Part shown: positions 1-8,812 of the stretch, in pieces
Layout of the letters: every line of letters starts with the position of its first letter
How positions within the stretch are numbered: position 1 is the first letter of the stretch
Assembly: GCA_031291675.1 (NCBI GenBank)
Contig: JARLIO010000059.1
Location: 117,161-181,160, forward strand
DNA from: Azospirillaceae bacterium
GTDB lineage: Bacteria; Pseudomonadota; Alphaproteobacteria; Azospirillales; Azospirillaceae
Length of the DNA stretch: 64,000 nucleotides
Reading direction: 5' to 3'
Position numbers and translations under genes: made by a program
The notes under the pieces: model-generated
Told to the model about the DNA's origin: nothing
Database searches by the model: none
The model's input: the letters and a program-made list of their open reading frames with translations, nothing else

Positions 1-2753
1 ATCCCACCGATCGCGATCAGGGCCACGGGCAGCCAGATCTTGATGAAACCCAAAATGATCAAATAAACGACGTTCAACGGCAGTTCGTAAAACAGCAGTC
101 CTGTCGCGCCAACGAACAGTTCGCGCAGGAATTCGAAATCTTCGAGCCGGGCCAACGTGCTGCCCAGGCTGCCGCGCTCGACGACCGATACCGGCAGGCC
201 CAGGATCCGCCGACAGATCCCCGTCGCCAGGATGAATTCGAGCCGCGCGCCAATATGGGCGATGATCCGGCCACGCCGAAGCCGCAGCGCGCCCTCCACA
301 ACCAGGGCCAGAGCGGCCCCGACCGGCAACCACACGGTCAGAGCGACATCGCCCGCCGGGATCGCCCGGTCGAAAACCGCAATCAGCAACCCGGGGACGG
401 CCAACGCCAGCACCGCGATGGCCATCGATACCACCAGGTTGACGGTAACCAGGCGGCGAAAACGCGTCATCACCCGCCAAAACCCATCAGGGTCCGCCGC
501 CGCCGCGGTCCAGGCCGGTTCCTGCTCATCAAACCAGTAGACCGTGCCGCGGGTCGGGCTGCGCGGCACGACGGTGTTCTCCACAGCACCACCGTCGAAC
601 ACCACAACACCATCTTCGGTTTCGTGCAGCAGGATTTGCGCCGCACCATCATCAGGGATGAACAGGCAGGGCATTCCCATCGCCGTCACGTGATCGAGAC
701 GGGCCCGCGCCGACCGGGGCACATAATCGAGATGGCTCATCACCTGGAGCAGCCCGGTCAGGTCGAGGGCGTCCGAACGCTGTGGCAAGGCCTCCGCCAG
801 TTGCCGCGGACTGCCACGCCAGTCCAGGGCGGTCAACAGCGCCACGAGACAGGTCGAGAGATCGGTCGGGATGCGAAACCGCGACACCAGCAACCGCGAC
901 AGCGGCTCGGGCTCCGCCAGCACCACCGCGCCCGGATCGCGCCGCGCCGGCGGCCGCAGCACCGCCGCCGCAGAGACCACCGTGGCCAAACCGGCTGCGG
1001 GAGCGCGGTCGACGCGGCTCAGCCGGCCCTCGGCCAGGGTGTAGACCTGATCGGCCAGGGACAGGAACGGCACGCGGTCGGTCACCAGAACAAGGGTGCA
1101 GCGGCCCTTGAGCGCGGTCAGGAGCCGCCGCAACGCGGTCTCACCCGCCGCGTCGAGGCCGATACTCGCCTCGTCGAACAAAATGACCTTCGGCTGACGC
1201 GCCAACGCCCGGACAATCGCGATCCGCTGACGAAAGCCCGCCGGCAGGGTTTCCGCAATACTGTCCCCGACCCAGGTGTCGTAGCCGCGTGGCAGCAGAC
1301 CGACAATCCGATCCAGCCCGAGATCCCGGGCCAATTCAAGCGCCGGGCCGACCCGATCGGGATCATACAGCGTGATGTTGTCCAGGATCGTTCCCTCGAA
1401 CAGGACGCCCTCCTGTGGCAGAAACGCGATCTGATCGGAAAGCCGGGACGGCACATAGTCGGCCAAATCATATCCGTCGACCAGCACCCGTCCCCGGGTC
1501 GGTTTGACGAGGCCCGCCATCATCGCCAGCAACGAGGATTTCCCCTGGCCGCTGTCGCCGACAATCGCGACGCAACCGCCGGGCGGTACGTCGATCGACA
1601 AGCCGGAGAACAGCGCCATCGGCGACGGCAGATAGCGCAGCAGCACATTGTCAAGACGCACCGCACCGGCGATCGGCGGCAGTGCCGGCTGCTTGTCGTC
1701 GTCAACATGATCCGTCATGGCGGCCGCAGCGCCACCCCCGACTTCCAGCAGACGCATCAGCCGGTCGCGGGCGGCGCGCGCCCCCTGGACCCGCGGCCAG
1801 GCCGCCAGACCACCGCCAAGCATTGCCAGGGTGCGACCACACAGGACCACGACGGCCGCCAGGCCGCCCAACGTCAACTGGTTGTCAACGACCATCCGCG
1901 CACCGAACCCGGCGATCAGGACCATGCCCAGCGAGGCGCACACACTCGCCGCCGCGATCGTCCGCTGTGACCAGGCGCCATGCCGGTAGCGCAGCGCCAC
2001 ATTGGCCTCTTGCAGCGCTTCGTAGCGCCGTAACAACAACGCTTCGGCGGTCAGCGTCTTGAGCGCTCGCAGCCCCTGTAGCAGTTGGGACAGGAAGCCA
2101 AGGCGGCGTTCCTCGGCAGCAGCGGCTTCGACAGCCCCCTGCCGGACCGCCCCGTGGGTCGCCGCGCCGAGAACCACCAGCAAGCCGCCCAGAACCAGCG
2201 GCACCACGACCAACCCACCGGCAATCGCCCCGATCACGCCCAGAAAGATCACGACAAACGGAAGATCGATCAGCGCCAGCAAAGTCTGGCCGGCATAAGG
2301 GCTGCCGAAACACTGACGCAGGATTGCCGCCGCTTTGAACCCCTCGAGGCGCGCACTGACGTCGACCTGGTCAAAATCGACGATATTCGCCGCCATGACA
2401 TGGCGCAGCGCCTTGCAACTGATCCGGTGGTCGAAGTGGGCCCCGACCCAGGCAACAATATATTCGCGGGCACCAGCGGCCAGCGCTTCCAAAATCAGCG
2501 CCACGCCAACCCCAAGGATCAAGGCCCAAAGCGTCGAGATCGAATGATGAGGAACCACGCGATCGTAAATCTGTAACAATCCAAGAGGCAGAGCAAGCGC
2601 CAATGCATTGACAATAATCGATGCAACCGTCAGCTCAGGCAGCACGCGAAAAAATTCCTGCCAGCCGACGATCGGCAAACGGCGCCGTTGAGACGAACCG
2701 GCCGGATCCGACGTTTCAGAGGGTTCAGCCGGCACCGATGCTGTCACCGTCAT
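1..2753 (-). CDS. Fused tandem ABC exporter (TMD-NBD-C39-like-TMD...), 3' end beyond window
   Basis: At least 917 codons are open from the ATG at 2753 to the left edge. In order they encode a type-1 exporter membrane domain (about residues 30-330), an ATPase domain (about 350-560), a soluble segment of about 120 residues resembling the peptidase-C39-like domain of HlyB-type exporters but without an obvious catalytic Cys, and a second exporter membrane domain that runs off the window. A second ATPase domain is expected beyond it. The first ATPase has a good Walker A (GDSGQGKSS) and Walker B (VILFDEAS), but the signature is LPAGF instead of LSGGQ and the switch histidine is Asp (VTDR). It therefore looks like the non-catalytic half of an asymmetric pair. 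Such exporters usually move peptides or proteins by type I secretion; the substrate is unknown. The start overlaps the upstream small gene by ATGA. Confidence 0.8.
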   Translation of the reverse strand, partial: MTVTASVPAEPSETSDPAGSSQRRRLPIVGWQEFFRVLPELTVASIIVNALALALPLGLLQIYDRVVPHHSISTLWALILGVGVALILEALAAGAREYIVAWVGAHFDHRISCKALRHVMAANIVDFDQVDVSARLEGFKAAAILRQCFGSPYAGQTLLALIDLPFVVIFLGVIGAIAGGLVVVPLVLGGLLVVLGAATHGAVRQGAVEAAAAEERRLGFLSQLLQGLRALKTLTAEALLLRRYEALQEANVALRYRHGAWSQRTIAAASVCASLGMVLIAGFGARMVVDNQLTLGGLAAVVVLCGRTLAMLGGGLAAWPRVQGARAARDRLMRLLEVGGGAAAAMTDHVDDDKQPALPPIAGAVRLDNVLLRYLPSPMALFSGLSIDVPPGGCVAIVGDSGQGKSSLLAMMAGLVKPTRGRVLVDGYDLADYVPSRLSDQIAFLPQEGVLFEGTILDNITLYDPDRVGPALELARDLGLDRIVGLLPRGYDTWVGDSIAETLPAGFRQRIAIVRALARQPKVILFDEASIGLDAAGETALRRLLTALKGRCTLVLVTDRVPFLSLADQVYTLAEGRLSRVDRAPAAGLATVVSAAAVLRPPARRDPGAVVLAEPEPLSRLLVSRFRIPTDLSTCLVALLTALDWRGSPRQLAEALPQRSDALDLTGLLQVMSHLDYVPRSARARLDHVTAMGMPCLFIPDDGAAQILLHETEDGVVVFDGGAVENTVVPRSPTRGTVYWFDEQEPAWTAAAADPDGFWRVMTRFRRLVTVNLVVSMAIAVLALAVPGLLIAVFDRAIPAGDVALTVWLPVGAALALVVEGALRLRRGRIIAHIGARLEFILATGICRRILGLPVSVVERGSLGSTLARLEDFEFLRELFVGATGLLFYELPLNVVYLIILGFIKIWLPVALIAIGG

Positions 2754-2983
2754 GACGCCACTTCATCGTACAATTTGATGATCGTCTTCGCGTCGTTAAG
2801 AATCATCAGTACCCTTGTCGACTTCTGAAGATTTTCCAACTTTACGCCATATCGTAAATTACCCTTCGCTCCTATCAAAGCCAACGAATGGCGTCTCCTC
2901 TTGAATAGAGACGGAGGACCCGAAAGCGCGACGAATGCGACACTCTTGCCACAGGTTTGATCGATCCGGGCCTGACGGGACAT
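2750..2983 (-). CDS. Small hypothetical protein coupled to the exporter, tentative STAS-like C-terminus
   Basis: This is a 77-residue ORF whose TGA overlaps the exporter ATG by 4 bp, so translational coupling is likely. I do not recognise it with certainty. Its second half (LALIGAKGNL... then LMILNDAKTIIKLYDE) follows the pattern of the C-terminal half of STAS anti-sigma-antagonist domains. The usual N-terminal half with the phosphorylatable Ser is missing, and an in-frame stop lies three codons before the ATG. It could be a decayed STAS protein, a small accessory protein of the exporter, or a fortuitous ORF. The ribosome-binding site is weak. The coupling is the best argument that it is real. 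Confidence 0.45.
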   Translation of the reverse strand: MSRQARIDQTCGKSVAFVALSGPPSLFKRRRHSLALIGAKGNLRYGVKLENLQKSTRVLMILNDAKTIIKLYDEVAS

Positions 2984-3435
2984 GCTTTTTCAACCGGTAT
3001 TGAAATCAGGACCGCGACGTCCCGTCGCAACTGCACCCCGGCCAATGGATCGGGCCAACGGATTGAATAGAATCAGCGGAACGCGTTTCCGCAAAAACCG
3101 GGGCCCGGCAACCCCGGTGCCGCGTTATCACCGCGTCAAAATGACCGAACCGACCCGGCAGCAGCGGTCGACTCGATGGTCCGCGAGAATCGCGGGTCTT
3201 GCCGGGGCGGCCGCCCGTGATGATCGCTGTTGCCGCTCCGAGCCGATCGGGTTAATACCGGCTCGCCACGCGTTGACCCCTTGCGGGCGACCGTCGGGCG
3301 GATCTCCGGGCCCGCCCGTCGCCAAGCCGCAATCAGGGCCGAGGCCATCGTCGTGGATGACCGCGTGCCGAGGGGCGCGGCGCGCTTGACAGTGGCGGCC
3401 CGCGCCCCGGGGCCGTCGGAGAAACCTTCCTGGCC
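2984..3435. other. Intergenic, divergent promoter region
   Basis: These 450 bp lie between the leftward exporter unit and the rightward ParA-like gene. I see only overlapping high-GC chance ORFs and no RNA gene or clear promoter. It must hold the promoters of both units. Confidence 0.4.
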
Positions 3436-4548
3436 ATGCCGACCGACGATCCCGCCGCCCCGCCGCCGCCGTCAAACCGCCGTGCCGTTATCGCCACGAT
3501 CTTCAATCAGAAGGGTGGCGTCGGCAAGACCACGACCAGCGTCAACCTGGCGACCTGCCTGGCCGCGGGCGGCGTGCGCGTCCTGGTGATCGACTTCGAC
3601 CCCCAGGGCAGCGCCACCGCCAATCTCGGCCTGATCGGTCGCCCGGTCCCGGGCAGCTATGAACTGCTGATGACGGGCACACTCTCGGCCACGCTGATGC
3701 AAACCACGGCATTTCCCGGCGTCATGCTCTGTCCCGCTGGCGACGCGCTCGCCGGGGCCGACCTGGAACTGGCGATCTGCACCGACGCCCAGAATCTGCT
3801 GCGCCAGGCGCTGCACAATGCCCGGGTGCCGATTGACGTCATCATCATCGATTGCCCGCCGACCCTCAGCATGCTGGCGTTGAACGCCCTGGTCGCCAGT
3901 GATGCCGTCGTGATGCCAGTGACACCCGACCCGATGGCCCGCGACGTTCTGCATCGCGCCTGGCGTCATATCCAGCGGATCCGGAGCACGCTCAATCCAA
4001 ACCTCGCGATCGCGGGCGTCGTCCTCACCATGGTCCACGACAACCCGGTGCATCGGGAATTCGAACAGACCATCCGGGGGGAGCTGGGCAACCGGGTCTT
4101 GCCGGTCGCCATCCCCTTCGATACCGCAATCCTGGGCTCGTCGCGGCATGACCTGCCGGTGTGCGTCTTCGCCCCGCAGAGCGCCGCCGCACAGGCCTAT
4201 CTGGCGCTGGCGGCGGTAATCCAGGACCGGATGTCGGCGCTGTCCCGCCCGGTCGCGCAACCCGCGGCGTTCTGCGACGACACCGACGGTGCCGAACCCG
4301 CTTGCGTCATGACACCCGTGCCCGGCTTCAGTCATGATACCGCGGCTGCCGCGTTGCGGTTCTGGTCCAGCAAAGCCGGGCACACGGAACCGCCGGCCCC
4401 GGTGACAAAAGCCGCCACGGTCGCGGCCCCGACCGCGGGCCGCGCGCCGGCCTCCGGGTGGCACAGCCCCGATCGGATCACCGGCTTCGCCGCCGGTTGT
4501 GTCCTCGGCATCGTGCTGACCCTGCTGGCCCGCGCCATCGGGCTTTAG
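3436..4548 (+). CDS. ParA/Soj-like ATPase with C-terminal membrane anchor
   Basis: A 370-residue protein. The deviant Walker A KGGVGKTT (residues 26-33), switch motif VLVIDFDPQGSA (about 51-62) and Walker B VIIIDCPP (about 133-140) place it in the ParA/MinD superfamily, closest to the Soj/ParA branch. Family members bind DNA or membrane as ATP-dependent dimers and position DNA or protein cargo. After the ATPase core (about 255 residues) comes a Pro/Ala-rich linker of about 90 residues, then one hydrophobic helix (about 347-366) ending three residues before the stop, a tail-anchor arrangement unusual for ParA. No parB follows; the facing gene is a coiled-coil protein. A GGAG lies about 15 nt before the ATG. 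Orphan positioning ATPase is the best call; the cargo is unknown. Confidence 0.8.
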   Translation: MPTDDPAAPPPPSNRRAVIATIFNQKGGVGKTTTSVNLATCLAAGGVRVLVIDFDPQGSATANLGLIGRPVPGSYELLMTGTLSATLMQTTAFPGVMLCPAGDALAGADLELAICTDAQNLLRQALHNARVPIDVIIIDCPPTLSMLALNALVASDAVVMPVTPDPMARDVLHRAWRHIQRIRSTLNPNLAIAGVVLTMVHDNPVHREFEQTIRGELGNRVLPVAIPFDTAILGSSRHDLPVCVFAPQSAAAQAYLALAAVIQDRMSALSRPVAQPAAFCDDTDGAEPACVMTPVPGFSHDTAAAALRFWSSKAGHTEPPAPVTKAATVAAPTAGRAPASGWHSPDRITGFAAGCVLGIVLTLLARAIGL

Positions 4549-4595
4549 CCCGGCCCCGGATGTGCCCCCTCGTGGTCGGGGGCATCCCCAGCCGA

Positions 4596-6638
4596 TCAGG
4601 GACGCAACCGGCCGGTCAGCGTGAAGAAGTTCTGTGACAATGCCGAAAGCCGCGTGTCGGTGCCGCCCGGCACCGGGCTGGCGGGATCCGGCTGACGAGC
4701 CGTCGACGGCTTTTCCCCGACCTCGGCGCCCGGGGCGACCGGAGCGACCGGCACCGGTGCGGGTTCCGGCTGCGGCGCGACAAACACCGGCGGGACCTCG
4801 ACGAACACGGGTTCGGCGACCACCGGCGGGGCCACCTCTGCCTCGGCAACCGGCGGGGCGGCCGCCACCTTAACGACGGGGGCCTCAACGACGGGCGCCT
4901 CAACGACCGGCGCTTCAACGACCGGCGCTTCAACGAAAGGCGGCTCAGCGGTCTGGACGGCCGGCGCTGCCGCGATCCGCGTCACCGACTGCTGGCTCAG
5001 CTCCTGGACCTGACGGCGCAGATCTTCGATCGCCGCAGCGAACTGGGCCTCTCGCGCCTTCGCCTGATCGCGCTCGGCCTCGGCACCGGCCAGACGGCTG
5101 GTGAGGGCCGCCACCCGCTCGTTGGCCTCGGCCAGCGCCCGCTCCGACTCGGCGGCATTGCCATCATGGTCCGAGCCCGGTCCGGTCGACAGCGCGGCGA
5201 CCCGCCGCTTGTGAAAATCGAGATCGGTGCGCAACCGCGAAATCTCCGCCATCAGGCGGCGCTGATCGAGTTCGCCGGCCGCCTTCTGGCTGCGCAGCCG
5301 CGCCTCGTTGACGTTATCGCTGTCGCGCAACCGGCGCTCCAGATCCTCGTTCCGCGCCAGGGCCGTGGCCAGTGCGCTTTCGGCCTGGGCCACCGCCTTG
5401 GCGGCATCGGCGCGGACGGCATCGGTCATCACCTTGGCCGCGGCCTTCTCCTCCTCGAGCAGACGGGCATAGGCCGCCCGCTCCTCGGACAAAAGCACCG
5501 CCGATTCGGCGCGCTCGCGCTCGACCTGCTGGCGCAAATCCTCGACTTCGGCGCTGTGGAAACTGACCAGCCGCTGGGCCTGTTCCAGCTCGATCGTCAG
5601 GTTGGTGATGTCCTCGGTCAGCCGCGTGACCTCGCCGTGATGACGCTTGCGGTCCCCCTGAAGCTGATTGTCGATCTCGACGAAGGCCTGTCGAACCTGT
5701 TCACGGCCCTGGTCCAGCTGGCTTTCCAGCTCGGCCTGGCGTCCCCGCGATTCGTCCAGCGCGAGTTGGGCATCGGCCAGTCGCGCCAGGGCATTGCGGC
5801 GCTCAACCGACAACACCTCCTCGGACTGGGTCCGCGTCGCCTCCAGTCGGCTTTGGGTTTCCGCGAGGCGCTCGCGCAGCTGGACCGCCTCGCCTTGGAA
5901 CTGGGCGACCTGGTTTTGCAGCAACTGGAGCTGAATGCGGTACACCGTGTCGCATTTGGCCAGTTCGCGGGCCGCCTGGTCGCGCTGCGAGCGCACTACC
6001 GCGGCCTCCTGCTGCGTCAACAGCAACTGGCCTTCCAGATGGGCGACCTGGGTCTGAACCTCGCCCAGGCTGACAGTCGGTTGGAGGGAGAGGCTCGTCG
6101 CCACAGCCGAGCGCGACGGTTGCAGCGAATCATTTTCCGGGTTTGACGTCACGCGTTCTATTCCCCTTGAGAGAGTGTTGTCACCGGACACGGCATCGCC
6201 GGCATCGTCCCCCGCCTCAACCTCCGCGACGGGAGCAGCCCCGGCCGTGTCGGCGAGCGGCGACGCTGTCCGCGGCTCGTCGCTATCCCCGGAGACAGTA
6301 GCCCAGGACAATGTCAACGCCGCCTGGCGCTGATCCGGCGCCGTGGCGACCTGCCAGATCAGGCTGACACCGTGCGCCGCAAAACCGTCCCGCGCATCCT
6401 GCAGGATACAGCGTTCAAAGTCGGACCAGGTCTCATAGACACCCGACGGGACGTCCAAAGCCGCCCGAAACTGATCAAAGGGCAGCGTCCAGGTTCCGTC
6501 GTCTGCCCCTTTATGCCGGGACTCGATAAGGCGTGCCATCGCCAACGCCCATTTTCCGTCTGGCGACAAGACGTCACTGCCCGCGTTGAGCCGATCGACC
6601 AACGAAGGGCTCGCGGTATTCGAGGGACTGGGATCCAT
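4596..6638 (-). CDS. Coiled-coil protein with replication-initiator-like winged helix
   Basis: Convergent with the ParA-like gene. I prefer the ATG at 6638 because GAGGCAGG lies just upstream; an in-frame ATG at 6650 is possible. Residues about 30-115 (LPFDQFRAALDVP, then YETWSDFERCILQDA, then ALTLSW) follow the pattern of the second winged-helix domain of Rep_3-type plasmid initiators. About 350 residues of Glu/Gln/Arg/Ala-rich heptads, a long coiled coil, follow. Then comes a Pro/Val/Ala-rich stretch with repeated VEAPV units, and a short C-terminal segment. The layout recalls KfrA-like DNA-binding coiled-coil proteins. With ParA opposite, a role in DNA organisation or segregation is a reasonable inference; replication initiation is unlikely for so long a coiled coil. 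Confidence 0.7.
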   Translation of the reverse strand: MDPSPSNTASPSLVDRLNAGSDVLSPDGKWALAMARLIESRHKGADDGTWTLPFDQFRAALDVPSGVYETWSDFERCILQDARDGFAAHGVSLIWQVATAPDQRQAALTLSWATVSGDSDEPRTASPLADTAGAAPVAEVEAGDDAGDAVSGDNTLSRGIERVTSNPENDSLQPSRSAVATSLSLQPTVSLGEVQTQVAHLEGQLLLTQQEAAVVRSQRDQAARELAKCDTVYRIQLQLLQNQVAQFQGEAVQLRERLAETQSRLEATRTQSEEVLSVERRNALARLADAQLALDESRGRQAELESQLDQGREQVRQAFVEIDNQLQGDRKRHHGEVTRLTEDITNLTIELEQAQRLVSFHSAEVEDLRQQVERERAESAVLLSEERAAYARLLEEEKAAAKVMTDAVRADAAKAVAQAESALATALARNEDLERRLRDSDNVNEARLRSQKAAGELDQRRLMAEISRLRTDLDFHKRRVAALSTGPGSDHDGNAAESERALAEANERVAALTSRLAGAEAERDQAKAREAQFAAAIEDLRRQVQELSQQSVTRIAAAPAVQTAEPPFVEAPVVEAPVVEAPVVEAPVVKVAAAPPVAEAEVAPPVVAEPVFVEVPPVFVAPQPEPAPVPVAPVAPGAEVGEKPSTARQPDPASPVPGGTDTRLSALSQNFFTLTGRLRP
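4873..4947. repeat. Five tandem 15-bp units inside the coiled-coil gene
   Basis: Units start at 4873, 4888, 4903, 4918 and 4933. Units 3 and 4 are identical (acgaccggcgcttca) and the others differ by one to four bases. On the minus strand they encode the five-residue repeat VEAPV, so the length can vary without a frameshift. Confidence 0.85.
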
Positions 6639-6650
6639 AGCCTGCCTCAT

Positions 6651-7197
6651 CTGGATAGCCGCTGAAACCGGCGGCGAATGCCGCAGAGACGGTATCTCTT
6701 ATCGCAAATCTCGTTATCGCAAATCTCGAGCCGCTTTTATCAGAACAACGTGTGGGCGTCGAGGCGCTGCCGTCGACCGGAAGCAAAGACATCAACCCCA
6801 TGACCTTTTGACCACGCCGCGTCAATAGCCGATCAGATACGCGCAATCGGATCGGAACGCTTGCGTCTGCGTCACAGACCATCAGCACCGGAACCGTCGA
6901 CACGCGATCCATTACCACCGAACCGCGCTATCCTCTGACGGGCGCGCGGCAAAATGACGCGAAACTGCGCTTCGCCGCGACCCCGGCATCGCCTTGCCGC
7001 TTGTGGCGTGCGCGACACCGGGGCAACCGATCAAGCCAACCCAACGCTGCCGGCGATATTGACGCCACTGGCGGAACGGGGCGTAGATAGTCCGCGGCGC
7101 GCCATCGCGATCGACACAGACCGGCCGATTCAGGCTCTGCGACGACGCGACGAACCGGCCCATCGGGGGCCGGACAGTGCGCAACGGAGAAACAGTC
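6651..7197. other. Intergenic region between divergent genes
   Basis: About 550 bp with no convincing gene. The 114-codon minus ORF at 6574-6918 overlaps the start of the coiled-coil gene in another frame and has no family features. The only structure I see is the 15-bp repeat pair at 6699-6728. Confidence 0.4.
6699..6728. repeat. Two perfect 15-bp tandem direct repeats upstream of the Rep-like gene
   Basis: The 15-mer ttatcgcaaatctcg occurs at 6699-6713 and again at 6714-6728 with no mismatch, about 60 bp before the start of the winged-helix/coiled-coil gene. Head-to-tail repeats of this size resemble initiator iterons or an operator for the adjacent winged-helix protein. Sequence identity is seen directly; the role is inferred. 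Confidence 0.7.
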
Positions 7198-7614
7198 ATG
7201 GCATCGATCACCTTGCAGGCAGCCCAGACGCTGGCGGCTGCGGCCATCGACAAGGCCGCGGCGGATTACCAACGTCCGATCTGCGTCAGTGTCTGCGACC
7301 CCGCCGGTTTTCTGCTGGCCTTCGCCCGGGTTGACGGCAGTCCCCTTCGCTGCATCGCGATTTCGCAAGGCAAGGCCTATACCGCGGTGCGCATGGGCGT
7401 GACGACCGAGGCCTTCCTGGAACGCCTGCACCGCGAGAATATCCCGGCCGGCTATTTCTGTGACGACCGCCTGACGGCATTGCCCGGCGGCGCGGTCCTG
7501 AAGGACAGCGCCGGCGCCATCGTGGGCGGGGTTGGCATCAGCGGTCTGGCCTCCGGCGAAGACCAGGCGATCGCCAACGCTCTTGCGGCCCTCGCCGCGA
7601 CCGGATCGGTGTGA
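7198..7614 (+). CDS. GlcG/HbpS-family heme-binding-like protein
   Basis: A 138-residue protein of the GlcG/HbpS (DUF336) family: an N-terminal helix with LQAAQTLAAAAIDKA, a strand VSVCDPAGFLLAFARVDGS, a conserved SQGKAYTAV segment, and the Gly-rich GGAVLKDSAGAIVGGVGISG followed by GEDQAIANAL. Family members are small cytoplasmic or exported proteins, some binding heme or cobalamin; GlcG sits in glycolate loci. No signal peptide is seen. The ATG at 7198 is chosen over an in-frame start at 7177 because GGAG lies about 8 nt upstream. It stands alone, followed by a lipoprotein gene, so context adds little. Confidence 0.85.
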   Translation: MASITLQAAQTLAAAAIDKAAADYQRPICVSVCDPAGFLLAFARVDGSPLRCIAISQGKAYTAVRMGVTTEAFLERLHRENIPAGYFCDDRLTALPGGAVLKDSAGAIVGGVGISGLASGEDQAIANALAALAATGSV

Positions 7615-7661
7615 TCCCCGATCCCTATCTTTTGCATCATGAAACCAAGGTTCTATCCCTG

Positions 7662-7901
7662 ATGAAAAAGTCTCTGCTCACCGCGGCACGGGCCCTTGTC
7701 CTGGGCGGCGCGCTGGTCGTTTCCGCCTGCGCGTCGAACGATGCCAGTGTGGTTCACATGTCCAATGTGTGGTCGACCAGCTGTGCCAATGGCGGCCAGA
7801 GTGTCGTGATCAGCGCCGCGACACTGGCGCAGTTCCACCAGGCCGTTGAGGCCGCGCCGGAATGCGCGCGCGGCTATACGGCGACGGCGCCCGCCAACTG
7901 A
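7662..7901 (+). CDS. Small lipoprotein, function unknown
   Basis: A 79-residue protein with a classical lipoprotein signal: MKKSLL, a hydrophobic core and lipobox VSAC, cleaved before Cys about 21. The mature part is about 58 residues with two further Cys, possibly a disulfide. The in-frame start at 7611 would overlap the previous gene and put the signal peptide in the interior, so ATG 7662 is preferred, with AAGG upstream. I do not recognise the family. The stop codon is part of the 21-bp inverted repeat that follows. Confidence 0.7.
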   Translation: MKKSLLTAARALVLGGALVVSACASNDASVVHMSNVWSTSCANGGQSVVISAATLAQFHQAVEAAPECARGYTATAPAN

Positions 7902-7946
7902 TCCCCAACCGGCGATGAGCTTTTGTCATCGCCGGTTGGGGATCAG
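7898..7946. terminator. Perfect 21-bp inverted repeat, probable bidirectional terminator
   Basis: The arms 7898-7918 and 7926-7946 are exactly complementary, with a 7-nt loop (gcttttg). It lies between the convergent lipoprotein gene and the aap operon, where a shared terminator is expected. There is no long T tract. Confidence 0.75.
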
Positions 7947-8011
7947 CGGCGACGGCCGCCGCGGCCCGACCGACCAGCGCCCCGAACGGTACGCTGGTCG
8001 ACCGCGGTGTA

Positions 8012-8797
8012 TCAATTGTGCAGCAACTGGTCCAGGAACTGGCGGGCGCGCGGCGTCGCCGGGCGGCTGAAGAAAGCGTCGGGGGTATCCTCCTCGACGA
8101 TTTCGCCGCGGTCCATGAAGATCACCCGGTCGGCGACGCTTCTGGCGAAGCCCATTTCGTGGGTGACGCAGAGCATCGTCATGCCATCACTGGCGAGGCT
8201 GGTCATGACGTCCAACACCTCCTTGACCATTTCGGGGTCGAGGGCCGAGGTTGGCTCGTCAAACAGCATCACCCGCGGGTTCATGCACAGCGAACGCGCG
8301 ATCGCCACCCGCTGCTGCTGTCCGCCCGACAATTGACCGGGATATTTCTTGGCCTGCTCGGCGATGCGAACCCGCTCCAGATAGCGCATCGCCGTCGCCT
8401 CGGCCTTGGCCTGCGTTTCCTTGCGCACCCAGATCGGCGCCAGCGTGCAATTCTCCAGCACCGTCAGATGGGGAAACAAATTGAAGTGCTGGAACACCAT
8501 GCCAACCTCGCGGCGCACGGCCTCGATATTTTTGAGGTTGTTGGTCAGCTCGATACCATCGACGACGATGGTGCCGGCCTGGTGTTCCTCCAGATGATTG
8601 ATGCAGCGAATCAAGGTTGATTTACCCGACCCGGACGGACCGCACACCACGATGCGTTCGCCGCGGCGAACCGACAGGTTGATATTGCGCAGAACCTGGA
8701 ACTCACCATACCACTTGTTGACACTGGTCAACTGGACGATGACGTCCGCACTCGCATTATGGGAAACCGCCGCGGCGGCAGGGGAAGCCGAGCTCAT
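8012..8797 (-). CDS. aapP: General L-amino acid ABC transporter, ATP-binding subunit
   Basis: A 261-residue ATPase with Walker [11 protein letters not shown]-loop, signature [15 protein letters not shown], Walker [15 protein letters not shown] and switch His in VTHEMGFA, all intact. It is of the polar amino acid (GlnQ/AapP) type. It is the last gene of aapJQMP and drives uptake through the AapQ/AapM channel at the inner membrane. The start lies 15 bp after the aapM stop. The inverted repeat at 7898-7946 follows. Confidence 0.95.
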   Translation of the reverse strand: MSSASPAAAAVSHNASADVIVQLTSVNKWYGEFQVLRNINLSVRRGERIVVCGPSGSGKSTLIRCINHLEEHQAGTIVVDGIELTNNLKNIEAVRREVGMVFQHFNLFPHLTVLENCTLAPIWVRKETQAKAEATAMRYLERVRIAEQAKKYPGQLSGGQQQRVAIARSLCMNPRVMLFDEPTSALDPEMVKEVLDVMTSLASDGMTMLCVTHEMGFARSVADRVIFMDRGEIVEEDTPDAFFSRPATPRARQFLDQLLHN

Positions 8798-8812
8798 GGG
8801 ACAGCGCTCCGG

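Noticed and set aside
255..1970. Long plus-strand ORF of 571 codons
   Set aside because: It is antisense to the ABC exporter; its product is Gln/Arg/His/Pro-rich with no domain pattern, as expected of the third frame opposite a high-GC gene.
2984..3435. parS-like site near the ParA-like gene
   Set aside because: No TGTTTCACGTGAAACA-like palindrome is visible near the ParA-like gene, and no parB is present.
6574..6918. 114-codon minus ORF upstream of the coiled-coil gene
   Set aside because: It overlaps the start of that gene in another frame and has no recognisable features.
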